Positions 51,730-61,585 are shown, counted from the first letter of the stretch. The stretch: 64,000 nt of DNA from Gilliamella sp. Pra-s52 (GCF_009795805.1 NZ_WTEY01000011.1:1-64000), one strand, 5' to 3'. Translations and numbers: made by a program. Notes: generated by a model from the sequence alone, not told the origin.

Positions 51730-51768
51730 ATTTAACATATTTTAAAATATGTTTAAAATATGTTAAAT
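51730..51768. repeat. perfect 17-bp inverted repeat upstream of the glycan cluster
   Basis: ATTTAACATATTTTAAA (51730-51746) and its exact complement (51752-51768) flank ATATG. No T tract follows, so it is unlikely to be a terminator. It lies 69 bp before the first gene of the glycan cluster and could be an operator or a boundary element. Confidence 0.7.
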
Positions 51769-51836
51769 AGTTGTTATACTGACGTAGAAGGGTAAGGTTT
51801 GAAAAATTATATGTGATTTAATTTAGGTAATTTAAT

Positions 51837-53930
51837 GTGAAGACAGATATTATTAATTTATTAAGCTCTACTAGGAATTATTTTTTTCAAAATGCCAGAA
51901 CATATGACAATATCTATATTGAAAGAGTTTTAAAGGATATTGAGTGCTATGAAGTGATTTCATTTGATATTTTTGACACTATTTTGACAAGGTTAGTCGA
52001 GTGTCCTATAGATGTTTTTTCGATTGTAGAGAAATATTTAATTGAAAAAGGTCATTCTTGTGTTGGCTTTGCCGTCGCTAGATTCGAATCGGAAAAAATT
52101 GCTAGAGATATTGCCTATCAACAAAATATAGAAGAGGTTACTTTAGACAATATTTATGAACAATTGAAGATAACTTATCCTGAGTATCGAGATGTTATAG
52201 AAGAAGCAAAGCAAACTGAAATAATGATCGAAATAAATTATTGTGTTCCATCTTTAGATAATCTATTTTTGATAAATAAAATTTTTGAAAAAAATAAAAA
52301 AATTATTTTAGTTTCTGATATGTATTTAGATGAAGAAACAATTAAAAAAATGTTAAGCAAAGTTGGGGTTTCATCTTTTGATAAATTATATTTATCAAGC
52401 AATTTATTAAAGACTAAAAATCACGGTACTATTTGGCAAAACGTCCTTGATGATTACGCCAATCAAAAAATCCTACATATTGGTGATAACTATTACTCAG
52501 ATGTTGAGGTGCCTAAAAGAAATGGTATAGATACTATTTGGTATAATTCTCTCATAACAGAAAGAAGATTAGGTGGGCAATTGTCGACAGATATTATTCC
52601 TTTTTCTTTGATAAAAAAGATGATTTTATTAACAGATAAGGTAATATCTAAAGATTTCTGGTTTGTTTTCGGAATTTGTTGTGGTTCTTTTTTTATTTAT
52701 AGCTTTCTTCAATGGTTGAATGATCATGTTAGAAAAAATAAAATTGAACATGTTTACTTTTGCTCTCGTGATGCACAAATTATTTACAATTTATGGAAAG
52801 AATTTAATTTTGATAAACTATGTGGTGTAACATCAAGTTATTTATATATTTCTAGACTTGTTCTTGGATATAGCCAGTGTTACATTGAATGTCAAAAACA
52901 TAACAAACTTTCTGAGGCATCTTTAACTTTTCTTTCTAACCATAATATAGTTGAAGGGCAAACTAATAGAGGCGTTCTAACAAGATTAAAAATTAATATA
53001 TCAGATATTGACGTAAATAATTTTGTTAATAAATTTGGTGATTTGGATAGCAAATTTAATTTTTCACTATTGGATGATTTTAAATTTTATCTTGGTCATG
53101 ATTTACTTCCTTTACTACTGCCTCAATTTGAAGAACAATACAAAAATTCCTATCAATACTATGATCAAGAAGGTATATTTAGCTCTAAAAAAATAGCAAT
53201 AGTTGATTTGGGCTGGTCTGGTACTTTACAGCAAGCTCTAACTCTGTTTAGAGAAAATCATGGTATTAAAGAAAAAATATCTGGGTTTTATTATGGATTA
53301 CACAATGGTTTGGCTACTGGCCGAATATTTTACAACGGATTAATGAATGCTGCATTTTTTAGTGAATTCAATGATCCTAATAAAAGTTTCTTAATGAAAA
53401 ATAGCATTAATATATTAGAGAATCTTCATGTAGCAGATCATGAGTCTGTTATCGGTTTCACTAAATCAATGGAAAAATATATTCCTATTTTCAAAGAAAA
53501 AAAAGATAATCTTAAAGAACAAGTAGTGAATTTAAATAGATTTTATAAGGGATTGCATTTAGTTATATCTAAATGGGTTAAAAATGAAGATGTTTTCGGA
53601 ATTAATTCTGATTATATTGATGTAAATACGGCAAAAGGAGCTCTAGCTCAAGTCATTTGTTCTCCTACTAGTTTAGAAGTTAAAGAATTGGGAAATATAT
53701 TACACGCTCCAGGATATGATCATGAGATTTATTTTCCTTTGATTTGGTCAAATGAAGAACCTTGGGATGAGAAAATATATCCTATGATTCACCGAGGAGG
53801 TTGGTTATGTGGTCAATTACTTTACTGGAAATATAATGGATATTATTCTGACAATGCTCATTTGTATCAAATCGTTAGTAACGAATTATCTAATTACCCG
53901 ACAATTTTAAAAAACTTTATTTTAGGATAA
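51837..53930 (+). CDS. HAD-like protein of surface-polysaccharide clusters (COG5610-type), 697 aa
   Basis: Residues about 35-240 form a HAD-like fold: motif I SFDIFDTIL with D44, motif II VSDMYLDEE (about 158), and motif IV HIGDNYYSDVE (about 214). The second motif-I aspartate position is F46, so it may not be a standard phosphatase. The C-terminal 450 residues (SRDAQIIYNLW, IVDLGWSGTLQQAL) match the long predicted-hydrolase family found in capsule and O-antigen loci by recall. GTG start, since ATG 51835 runs into a stop. Much more AT-rich than hinT-tyrR upstream. First gene of a four-gene run. Confidence 0.75.
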   Translation: MKTDIINLLSSTRNYFFQNARTYDNIYIERVLKDIECYEVISFDIFDTILTRLVECPIDVFSIVEKYLIEKGHSCVGFAVARFESEKIARDIAYQQNIEEVTLDNIYEQLKITYPEYRDVIEEAKQTEIMIEINYCVPSLDNLFLINKIFEKNKKIILVSDMYLDEETIKKMLSKVGVSSFDKLYLSSNLLKTKNHGTIWQNVLDDYANQKILHIGDNYYSDVEVPKRNGIDTIWYNSLITERRLGGQLSTDIIPFSLIKKMILLTDKVISKDFWFVFGICCGSFFIYSFLQWLNDHVRKNKIEHVYFCSRDAQIIYNLWKEFNFDKLCGVTSSYLYISRLVLGYSQCYIECQKHNKLSEASLTFLSNHNIVEGQTNRGVLTRLKINISDIDVNNFVNKFGDLDSKFNFSLLDDFKFYLGHDLLPLLLPQFEEQYKNSYQYYDQEGIFSSKKIAIVDLGWSGTLQQALTLFRENHGIKEKISGFYYGLHNGLATGRIFYNGLMNAAFFSEFNDPNKSFLMKNSINILENLHVADHESVIGFTKSMEKYIPIFKEKKDNLKEQVVNLNRFYKGLHLVISKWVKNEDVFGINSDYIDVNTAKGALAQVICSPTSLEVKELGNILHAPGYDHEIYFPLIWSNEEPWDEKIYPMIHRGGWLCGQLLYWKYNGYYSDNAHLYQIVSNELSNYPTILKNFILG

Positions 53931-53936
53931 TATATA

Positions 53937-54983
53937 ATGAATATATCAGAACAGTTATATCCATCTTACATTCGAGATTATGAAAATGTTGATTATATAA
54001 AACATGACGGATCTGTTGCTGTTATTATGCGAACCAAAGATAGGCCTATTTTATTAGCAAGGGCTTTAAAAAGTGTATTAGAACAAGAGTATCAGAATTG
54101 GCATTTGTATTTGATAAACGATGGTGGGGATAAAAAATCAGTAGAAGATTTAGTAAATATATATGCTTCTTCTTTTGATGGTAGATTAACTCTTTTACAT
54201 AACGAAAAATCATTAGGTATGGAAGCTGCTTCAAATAAAGGATTTGAACTTGCTTCTGAGGAATTCATTGTCGTTCATGATGATGATGATTCATGGACTC
54301 CTCAATTTCTACAAAAAACAACTAATTTTTTAAAAGAAAATAAACATGCTGTAGCTGTCATTACAAATTGTATTGTAATACATGAAGAAATCACAAATAA
54401 TTATGTTCAAGAAACCGCTAGATATGAATGGGGATATTGGCGTGATGATGTTGATATATCTGTCCTTTTGAAAGGAAATATAACTCCTCCAATTTGTTTG
54501 CTCATTAGAATGGATGTTGCTAAATCGATAGGGCCTTTTAATGCTGATTTACCAGTATTAGGTGATTGGGATTATAATTTGAGGCTATTTCGATGTGGTG
54601 AAATTTTAACATTAGATGAAAAACTTGCTTTTTATCACCATAGAGTTAATGCAACATCTATCTATGGAAATTCTGTACATGCTGGTGTTAATAAACATAA
54701 ACTTTATGCAATCCGTTACAAAAATGCGTTGGTTAGAAAATCTTTTCAAGAATCGCAAGGAAATTATGGTTTATTACAAATTCTATTGCTTGAACAGGAT
54801 AAAAATTTAAATGAGATTAGAGCATTAGCGCATCAATTAGGCAACTCAATTGAACATCTTAATCATCAATTGGTACTTTCTAATCAGGAAGTGAAAAAAA
54901 TCTTGAATGAAAGAGTGACGATCTATAATAGGATCAGATTATTAATTAGAAAAATTCGACGTTGGAAAAAACGAAAAAGTTGA
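53937..54983 (+). CDS. glycosyltransferase family 2
   Basis: A GT2 enzyme, 348 aa. Its GT-A fold shows VAVIMRTKDRP at about 27-37, NDGG, and the metal-binding DDDD at 115-118, followed by an ED/DWDY-like motif (LGDWDYNLRL). It transfers an unknown sugar. The last 60 residues look like a coiled coil ending in a basic tail (RLLIRKIRRWKKRKS). It starts 6 bp after the HAD-like gene. Confidence 0.9.
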   Translation: MNISEQLYPSYIRDYENVDYIKHDGSVAVIMRTKDRPILLARALKSVLEQEYQNWHLYLINDGGDKKSVEDLVNIYASSFDGRLTLLHNEKSLGMEAASNKGFELASEEFIVVHDDDDSWTPQFLQKTTNFLKENKHAVAVITNCIVIHEEITNNYVQETARYEWGYWRDDVDISVLLKGNITPPICLLIRMDVAKSIGPFNADLPVLGDWDYNLRLFRCGEILTLDEKLAFYHHRVNATSIYGNSVHAGVNKHKLYAIRYKNALVRKSFQESQGNYGLLQILLLEQDKNLNEIRALAHQLGNSIEHLNHQLVLSNQEVKKILNERVTIYNRIRLLIRKIRRWKKRKS

Positions 54984-55006
54984 ATAATATAAGGGTTGAT
55001 AGTGTG

Positions 55007-55864
55007 ATGAAAATTGATATGAGAGATTTTTTATCAAGTTATTCAGGTAAGAAAGTTTATTTTATTACTAACCCGGGGAATGCTGGTGACGCATTTATTA
55101 CATATTCGACATACTGTTTATTTGATGAATTAAATATTTGTTATGAGATTATTGACCCTAATAATGATATTTCTATTTCTAATGAAATTCTATTTTTTAG
55201 TGGTGGAGGAAATTTAGTAGAAGGGAAGTATGATCATTTATATAAAAAATTAAAAAAATATTTAAATAATAATAAATGTATCATATTACCTCATACTATC
55301 TGGGGCTATAAAGATCTTGTTCAAGAAACGCATAGAAATTTAATTATAATCTGCCGAGAAAAGGTTAGTTATGAATTATGCATTTTAAATGGGGCTAATA
55401 AAAATAATCTGTTCCTATCTGATGATATGGCTTTTTATTTTCCACAAAATGAGTTATCACAGTTTGCTATTAAGGGTAGAGGACACGGGTATTGTTTGCG
55501 AACTGACGGGGAGTCATCTAAATTTGTTTATGTTAATGAGTTTAATAAAGACATTTCATTATCTTGGAATGGAGAGTTGTGGGGTAATTATTTGTTATCA
55601 AAATATGTAACATATAGTTTGGCTAGTTATTTATCACAATTTGATGTGATTGAAACAGACCGCTTACATATTTCTATTTTTGCAGCGATGTTGAATAAAA
55701 AAGTTATTATGTACCCTAATGATTATTACAAAAATAGAGCGGTATTTGAAAATAGTATTATACAAAAATATCAAAATGTAAATTTTGTTAATACCTCTAC
55801 AGATTTATTACACTCTGACTATGTAATGGATTTATTAAAAAATGCTCATCTCATTACAGATTAA
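55007..55864 (+). CDS. polysaccharide pyruvyl transferase family protein
   Basis: About 285 aa from ATG 55007 (GTG 55004 and TTG 54962 also fit; AAGGG at 54991 favours the later ones). Characteristic segments are FITNPGNAGDAFI near the start, FFSGGGNLVEG, CIILPHTIWG and a C-terminal DVIETDRLHISIFAAML. The family usually transfers pyruvate from PEP onto a glycan sugar, giving an acidic ketal. Some members lack activity, so the reaction is inferred. Confidence 0.82.
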   Translation: MKIDMRDFLSSYSGKKVYFITNPGNAGDAFITYSTYCLFDELNICYEIIDPNNDISISNEILFFSGGGNLVEGKYDHLYKKLKKYLNNNKCIILPHTIWGYKDLVQETHRNLIIICREKVSYELCILNGANKNNLFLSDDMAFYFPQNELSQFAIKGRGHGYCLRTDGESSKFVYVNEFNKDISLSWNGELWGNYLLSKYVTYSLASYLSQFDVIETDRLHISIFAAMLNKKVIMYPNDYYKNRAVFENSIIQKYQNVNFVNTSTDLLHSDYVMDLLKNAHLITD

Positions 55865-55936
55865 TAATTAATATAATTATTATTAATTCTAAACTTTTAA
55901 ATTTTGATATTAAATGAGTAATAAGTCAACAAAAAT

Positions 55937-58819
55937 ATGCTATTAGAGAAGATAAAAGATAAATCCAAAGTAAAAGTTAGATTATTTGGAGTTACAATTT
56001 ACAAAAGGTTGATATTCATAAATAGACGAGAATTCTTGCATGGCTTTTTTGTTATAGAAAAAACAGATAAACGCAAAATATTTCGCTTATTAGGGGTTAG
56101 GATTGCTTCAAAGAAATTAAAAATAATAACAGCTCCCTCAACTAGAGAAAGAAAACTGTCAGAAAAAAGTGAATTAAGTAATAGATATGATGTTTTAAAA
56201 GATTCATTACCTATTACTATTGAAAATATCAGTAAAATAATTGAACTTGAAACTGTAAAAGTCATTAGTTTCGGTATTTTTGATAACCTATTAATTCGCC
56301 CAACTTTCGAACCGAAGGATGTATTACATCTGTTATTTCATAGAGTAAAGAAAAAGTATAATATTGATTTGTGTAATGCTAGATTATTAGCTATTGATGA
56401 ATTTATTCATCAAAATGTTTCATTATCAGATATATATAATTTTGTTGCAAAAAAACTTTCTCTTGATGAAAAAACAAAGTTATTACTCCAACAAGAAGAA
56501 TTAGACATTGAGAGCAAATTACTAACAGTTAGAAAAGATTTTATGTATTTATATGATATGGCGGTTAAAAATAATAAAAAAATCATAGCCATATCAGATA
56601 CATACTTACCTGAGGATTTTTTGCTTTCAGTTTTACGTAAGAATGGCTTTTGTAAAATTGAAAAAATATATACACCAATTAGTTATAATAAGAAAAAAGA
56701 TAATGGTGAATTATTCGGAGATGTAATTAGTAATGAGAATATTGAACCATCAGCTATTTTACATATAGGTGGTAATTATAATTCCGATTATTTGCAGCCA
56801 ATTGGAAAAAATATCACTGCGATCTATTATCCTTACATAAAGGATATTTTAATATCAGAACAATCAATCTATAGAGAAATTCTATCTGAATATGCAAATT
56901 TTGATTTAGGTCAAAGGCTGCTAATTGGATTTAGTTTTAATAGAGTGTTCGCTGACTATTATCAAATGCCTAAAAAACCTAATGTTTTTTCTGATGTTAG
57001 TTATTTATCTAGATTGCTTTTATCTCCACTTATATTATATATGGCATTAAAAATTCTGCAAAATAATGAAATTCAAGATAATTATGAAAAAATTTATTTT
57101 GCTTCCAATAATGAATGTCTAATTGAATTTGCTTATAATTTTCTAAAAGATAACTTATTGAATAAAAAATTACCAATTCAACACTTGCTCATGTCAAAAC
57201 AAATCTATCATATGCTCAAATATGAAGATTTTATAAGATTTATCGAAAGTCTTGATGATTGTGATAATGAATACTATAAATTTCGTAATATGCTTGAAGA
57301 CGTTATTCTAGACAAGTCATTACTTGAAAAGTTACTTAATTTATTATCTGAAGAAGAGAGAGAGCTTTTATTTTTTGACAACAAAGAAAAATGCATTGAT
57401 ATTTTAAAACGTTTTAATTTAATTCTTAATCAATATCTAATTAAGTTGAAAAATAATTTAGTAGATTATCTTTCACAAGAAGTGAAAGATAATCTAGGAA
57501 AAAGAGGAATTGTTTTCAATTTAGAAAATGATGAATTATTATCAGGAGTATTAACAAATATTACTCATATTTTATTTGATCAAATCTATTCTTTTAATGG
57601 AAATAGTTATTTTCAAAAAAATAATGATAAAATCAGGTCATTTTGTATTTCACCAACTATAAGTGATTCAACTTCTTTAAAAATACTAATGTGTTCCTTG
57701 TTTTCGCCTTCTAAATTGCTTTTAGAGAACGAAAAATTTCAAAACGATTTGTTGGTAATTAAAAATGAGATTAAAGACTATTTATCTCAATTTATTAATG
57801 TATTTGGTTCATATGTGAGTTTTTGGGATATAACTGATTTATCCGCATTTGCTAGGCTTTTTGATTTTTCTTGGCAAAAATCGCCTTATTGTGAAATGAA
57901 TCAATTGAGGCATGTATTTTATCAAGGATCTTCTCCTTTTTATAAAACTAAATCTATACAATATCAATTAATTATGGAAAATTATCAATTTGATAATGTG
58001 TTTTTTGCAACAGGTTTTGCTAATCCTGAAAAAAGATATATTCCGAAGAGTGAGTTATCATTGTCGTTTAATAAAAAAATAGGAATTCATTGTCATCTTT
58101 ATAATATTGATCTTTCAGAAGAAATATTAAAATATTTACATGATTTTCCAGTTAAATTTGATTTAATATTAACTATTCCTGATGAAAAAAAACGAGATTT
58201 ATTAATTAATCTATTTAATAAAAAAATAGTAAAAAATTTAAATATACTGAGTATTATCTTAGTACCGAATCGAGGTAGAGATGTAGCTCCATGGTTGATT
58301 GAAACAAAAAAATATCAAGATCAGTATGATTTATTTTGTCATATTCATTCTAAAAAAAGCCCACATTTATCATATTCATCTTCATGGCGTAATTATCTTT
58401 TTTCTAATTTAATCAAAAAAGAAAGTGTAATTGATATTTTTAATATTTTTGAACAAAATCAAAGTGTAGGTATCATTATTAACGATTTCTATAGTGCGTT
58501 GAAACATGGACATATTCAAAATAATATTTCTTTAGCGGGTAATTATAATGAACAAAAATTAATAGATCGACTAATTTATAAGATGGGTTTTTCGACAGAA
58601 ATGTGTTTAAATGATCAGTTATTTGCTGCAGGAACTATGTTTTGGTATCGTCCAAAAGCTTTGGAGCAATTATTTGTTTTGAATTTATCTTATGAAGATT
58701 TTCCTAAGGAACCAATAGGTGTTGGTGGAACTATTGCTCATGCTATTGAACGTTTACCTGTATTTGTATGTGAGCAAAATGGATATAAAGGTTGTGTTTA
58801 TACAAAATATCCAAGTTAA
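55937..58819 (+). CDS. degenerate HAD-like domain fused to RgpF-type glycan protein, 960 aa
   Basis: A three-part protein. The N-terminus holds two short RLFGVTIYKR / RLLGVRIASKK motifs seen in glycan-cluster proteins. Residues about 105-320 resemble the HAD part of the first cluster protein but have lost key residues: motif I is SFGIFDNLL with G113 at the nucleophile position, and motif IV is HIGGN (276-280) instead of HIGDN. The C-terminal 250 residues (IGIHCHLYNIDL, VPNRGRDVAPWL, FCHIHSKKSPH, GTMFWYRPKAL) match rhamnan synthesis protein F/RgpF. Likely a surface polysaccharide glycosylation factor. Confidence 0.78.
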   Translation: MLLEKIKDKSKVKVRLFGVTIYKRLIFINRREFLHGFFVIEKTDKRKIFRLLGVRIASKKLKIITAPSTRERKLSEKSELSNRYDVLKDSLPITIENISKIIELETVKVISFGIFDNLLIRPTFEPKDVLHLLFHRVKKKYNIDLCNARLLAIDEFIHQNVSLSDIYNFVAKKLSLDEKTKLLLQQEELDIESKLLTVRKDFMYLYDMAVKNNKKIIAISDTYLPEDFLLSVLRKNGFCKIEKIYTPISYNKKKDNGELFGDVISNENIEPSAILHIGGNYNSDYLQPIGKNITAIYYPYIKDILISEQSIYREILSEYANFDLGQRLLIGFSFNRVFADYYQMPKKPNVFSDVSYLSRLLLSPLILYMALKILQNNEIQDNYEKIYFASNNECLIEFAYNFLKDNLLNKKLPIQHLLMSKQIYHMLKYEDFIRFIESLDDCDNEYYKFRNMLEDVILDKSLLEKLLNLLSEEERELLFFDNKEKCIDILKRFNLILNQYLIKLKNNLVDYLSQEVKDNLGKRGIVFNLENDELLSGVLTNITHILFDQIYSFNGNSYFQKNNDKIRSFCISPTISDSTSLKILMCSLFSPSKLLLENEKFQNDLLVIKNEIKDYLSQFINVFGSYVSFWDITDLSAFARLFDFSWQKSPYCEMNQLRHVFYQGSSPFYKTKSIQYQLIMENYQFDNVFFATGFANPEKRYIPKSELSLSFNKKIGIHCHLYNIDLSEEILKYLHDFPVKFDLILTIPDEKKRDLLINLFNKKIVKNLNILSIILVPNRGRDVAPWLIETKKYQDQYDLFCHIHSKKSPHLSYSSSWRNYLFSNLIKKESVIDIFNIFEQNQSVGIIINDFYSALKHGHIQNNISLAGNYNEQKLIDRLIYKMGFSTEMCLNDQLFAAGTMFWYRPKALEQLFVLNLSYEDFPKEPIGVGGTIAHAIERLPVFVCEQNGYKGCVYTKYPS

Positions 58820-58856
58820 TTTTAAAAAATTAAATACTAAGCTAAAGAGAAACTCA

Positions 58857-59027
58857 ATGAAGGTGATAGTTACAGGAAGAGCAGGTTTTGTTAGTTCCAC
58901 TGTTGTGAGACATATTATTTAACAGACTAATGATGAAGTTTTAGTCATTGATAAATTGACTTATGTGGGAAATTTGGAAGCATTACTGACAACTCTATAT
59001 CATAATGTAAATTATTCTCTCAAATAA
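58857..59027 (+). pseudogene. rfbB: remnant of dTDP-glucose 4,6-dehydratase (rmlB/rfbB)
   Basis: The first ~56 codons match the RmlB N-terminus: MKVIVTGRAGFVSSTVVRHII, a TAA stop, then QTNDEVLVIDKLTYVGNLEAL. The nucleotide-binding GGAGFIG motif is damaged (GRAGFVS). After 59027 the gene is lost. It is a broken enzyme of dTDP-sugar synthesis, 37 bp after the RgpF-like gene, and shows the glycan locus was once larger. Confidence 0.85.
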
Positions 59028-59299
59028 CTTGTCGATGAATGATCTCGTACTATAAAACGGTAAGGCAAGGTCTAGTAAATAAGTGGTTATTGTACTTTGA
59101 GACCGTAGAAGTCTATTAAGTACCGCAAAAAACCAGTCCAAAAGGTTAGCTCAAGCAATATAGGTATCTGGATAATTTTTTATATACAACATGTTATAAA
59201 GTTGGATTTGAACTTTGTTTCCTGCTCCAAATTTCAAAATTCTTATAAAAACATAGCGAAAATGTTAATCAATAATTAATGGAAAAATCAATATTAAAA

Positions 59300-59340
59300 A
59301 TGCGTCAGGAAAGTTATTGATTTTATTGATGTTTTTGTTT
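59300..59340 (-). repeat. dispersed intergenic repeat, copy D
   Basis: The fourth copy of the repeat, read on the minus strand (ATCAATAAAATCAATAACTTTCCTGACG-like; one variant base in the AAC block). It lies just past the rfbB remnant. Confidence 0.7.
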
Positions 59341-59355
59341 TTCTGCTTTCAAATA

Positions 59356-59385
59356 AAAATACACAAAAAATTTTTTGTGTATTTT
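59356..59385. repeat. perfect A/T-rich palindrome
   Basis: AAAATACACAAAAAA (59356-59370) is followed directly by its complement (59371-59385) and a T-rich tail. It could be a weak terminator for the glycan cluster read-through. Confidence 0.5.
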
Positions 59386-59858
59386 ATTCTTTTTTACAGA
59401 AGAAAGTGAGATTGTGAACGCTTTAACTATTTAGATAACCAAACGATAAAGGTTCAAAATTTTTCATCCACCCTATATTTATTCTCCAACCCTACAAGTT
59501 GTTAATAAATATTCTTAATCTATCATATTTGCTACTATTGATTACCAGAATATAGGTATGCTAATTTTTATTAAAAAATAATTTTACAATTAATTTATTA
59601 AGCCCCATTTTCTTGGTAAAAATTTGGAGTAGAATAATGGTATTCACTTTTCTAATTCGTCTTATCTTGGCAGTTTAAACTGTTCTAAAAATAGTAATAA
59701 ACAATAAACTATATTTCATTTACATTTAGTTAAAGCTTAATTAAAAAAAGTTATACCGATTTTTTAGATAAATTGTTACTCGTTGCAAATCAAAAGGATT
59801 ATTGAACTTTGTATTTGCGCTTGTCGTTCAACATATGATGTTTGGCTTGGAGGAAAAA

Positions 59859-60509
59859 ATGTATTTATTAGAAATGGCACCAAAGTTTTTATTAGCTTTA
59901 TTTATTTTACTTATTTATGTGAAATTATCAGGAAAAAGTCAGATTGCACCAATGTCACAGCTTGATCAGGTTGGGAGTATGGTTATTGGTGCGCTAGTCG
60001 GGGGCGCATTACTTAGCCCGACTGTATCACCTTGGGAAGCGGCAGGGTTAGTTGCAATTTGGGCAGGTTTGCTTGTTTTAATTCGATTTATCAAATCTAA
60101 AAACTCACGTTTACGCGACACAATTGATGGTAAACCAATCCAATTGGTTAAAAATGGTCACTTAATAACGGATAATTTTATCAAAGCAAACTTACCAGTA
60201 AGGGATTTTGAAACGTTAGTTAATGTTCAAGGTATTTCTTCATTTGGCGAATTAAAAGAAGTATGGTACGAACTAAATGGTTCTTTAACGGTTATTAAAA
60301 AAGGTGAAAAAGATATCGCATTGCTTATTATCGAAAATGGTGGCATTAGCCATGATAACCTTGAGCAACTTGAAAAAGATGAAGATTGGGTTAAACGTGA
60401 GATCACCAAACAAGGTTACGAAAAAATAGAAGATATTTTTTGTGCCGAATGGTTTGATAATAAATTAATTATTTACCCTTATGATTCGGTTGTTGAGGGC
60501 AAAAAATAG
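59859..60509 (+). CDS. DUF421 (YcaP/YetF-type) membrane protein
   Basis: 216 aa from ATG 59859, chosen because GGAGG lies 6 bp upstream; longer starts in the same frame have no such site. Two to three N-terminal membrane helices (LALFILLIYVKLSGK, VGSMVIGALVGGALL) are followed by a cytosolic DUF421 domain (GKPIQLVKNGHL, VQGISSFGELKEVWYE). Function of the family is unclear in Gram-negative bacteria. Confidence 0.85.
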   Translation: MYLLEMAPKFLLALFILLIYVKLSGKSQIAPMSQLDQVGSMVIGALVGGALLSPTVSPWEAAGLVAIWAGLLVLIRFIKSKNSRLRDTIDGKPIQLVKNGHLITDNFIKANLPVRDFETLVNVQGISSFGELKEVWYELNGSLTVIKKGEKDIALLIIENGGISHDNLEQLEKDEDWVKREITKQGYEKIEDIFCAEWFDNKLIIYPYDSVVEGKK

Positions 60510-60544
60510 TTATTATTTTCTACATTAAAACGATAACATACTTA

Positions 60545-60566
60545 AAATGGGGGTAGCCCCCCATTT
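60545..60566. terminator. GC-rich bidirectional terminator
   Basis: AAATGGGGG (60545-60553) pairs with CCCCCATTT (60558-60566), loop 4 nt. It lies between the converging DUF421 gene and ybiI. A short T run follows only on the minus strand. Confidence 0.6.
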
Positions 60567-60583
60567 CTAAGCACAATCAGCTA

Positions 60584-60856
60584 TTAACGAAGTTGGCTAT
60601 CTTTACTACCTCGACGATTATATAAGCTAAATGCTTTAGCCGTTTGTTTATCGATTTCTTGCTGACAGCTTAAACAGTATTGCACACCTGGTAATGCTTG
60701 TCTTCGTGCTTCTGCAATAATATCACCACATTCAACACAAAAATGTGCACTTGCTATACCGTGATGGAGTTGTCGCCTTGCGTTTGTAATAGCATCGACA
60801 ATTGTACTATTGATTTGTTGATTAACGGCATCGTCAGACGCCCATCCACTTGCCAT
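60584..60856 (-). CDS. ybiI: DksA/TraR-type zinc finger protein YbiI
   Basis: 90 aa from ATG 60856, close to E. coli YbiI (88). I chose this start because MASGWASDDAVN matches YbiI and a GAGG site precedes it; the open frame upstream is not conserved. The zinc finger is CVECG...CLSCQQE, and the C-terminus NRRGSKDSQLR is the YbiI hallmark. Its role is unknown; relatives bind RNA polymerase. Confidence 0.93.
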   Translation of the reverse strand: MASGWASDDAVNQQINSTIVDAITNARRQLHHGIASAHFCVECGDIIAEARRQALPGVQYCLSCQQEIDKQTAKAFSLYNRRGSKDSQLR

Positions 60857-61036
60857 AACCAATTCCTCTATAACGAAAATAGTTGTTAAACAAGATGGTG
60901 TTTTTTTATTCTTTTTCAAGTAATATGCTTGCTAGTAGCTTGACATGCTAATGTGAATGATAAAACCTGTATTAGGCAACAGGGGATCGATATTTAAACA
61001 TTAAAAATCATAAACTTATAAACTAGAGAGGTTATT

Positions 61037-61570
61037 ATGCAGCAATATGAACAAGCAACATTTGCAGGCGGTTGTTTTTGGTGTATGGTAAAACCGTTTG
61101 ATCAGTATGAAGGCGTGATTAATGTGGTGTCGGGATATACAGGAGGGCATGTTGCTAATCCGACTTATCAGCAAGTTTGTGCTGGTAATACTGGGCATAC
61201 CGAAGCAATACAAATCACATTTGATCCTAAAATAATTAGTTATAAAAAACTCCTTGATATCTTTTGGCATCAAATTGATCCAACTGATTCAGAAGGTCAA
61301 TTTGCTGATAGAGGGAACTCTTATCGTCCTGCTATTTTTTACCATAACGAATTTCAACACAAATTGGCATTGGCATCGAAACAAGCTCTACAAGACAGTG
61401 ACCACTTTGATAAGCCAATTCAGGTAGCTATTGAGCCTGCATCTACTTTTTATTTGGCTGAAGATTATCACCAAAATTATTACCTTAAACAACCACAACA
61501 TTATCATCAATATTACCAATTATCAGGACGATCTCATTTTTTATCTGAGCATTGGTCAAAAAACAAATAG
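61037..61570 (+). CDS. msrA: peptide-methionine (S)-S-oxide reductase
   Basis: Repairs Met-S-sulfoxide. 177 aa without a signal peptide, so cytosolic. The catalytic cysteine is C13 in [11 protein letters not shown], a variant seen in non-enteric MsrA forms, with GYTGG and HTEAIQ. Start ATG 61037 has AGAGAGG upstream. It is the first of three tightly spaced genes with a cytochrome b561 and msrB. Confidence 0.95.
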   Translation: MQQYEQATFAGGCFWCMVKPFDQYEGVINVVSGYTGGHVANPTYQQVCAGNTGHTEAIQITFDPKIISYKKLLDIFWHQIDPTDSEGQFADRGNSYRPAIFYHNEFQHKLALASKQALQDSDHFDKPIQVAIEPASTFYLAEDYHQNYYLKQPQHYHQYYQLSGRSHFLSEHWSKNK

Positions 61571-61585
61571 AAGGATGACTTAATC

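Larger units (their letters stand above)
59028..59858. other. long gene-poor stretch after the glycan cluster
   Basis: These 831 AT-rich bases hold no convincing gene. I see repeat copy D (59300-59340), a perfect palindrome (59356-59385) and possibly further decayed rmlB-like sequence near 59100 (reading FETVEVY) that I cannot confirm. The DUF421 promoter must be in the last part. Confidence 0.6.

Noticed and set aside
58719-58922. 67-aa open frame across the end of the RgpF-like gene and the start of the rmlB remnant
   Set aside because: Its first part is a shadow of the long upstream gene; only the part from 58857 matches RmlB, and that is annotated as a pseudogene.
59100-59160. Further rmlB-like remnant (FETVEVY followed by stop)
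   Set aside because: Similarity to the DEVYG region is too short, and the spacing from the N-terminal remnant does not fit without a deletion.
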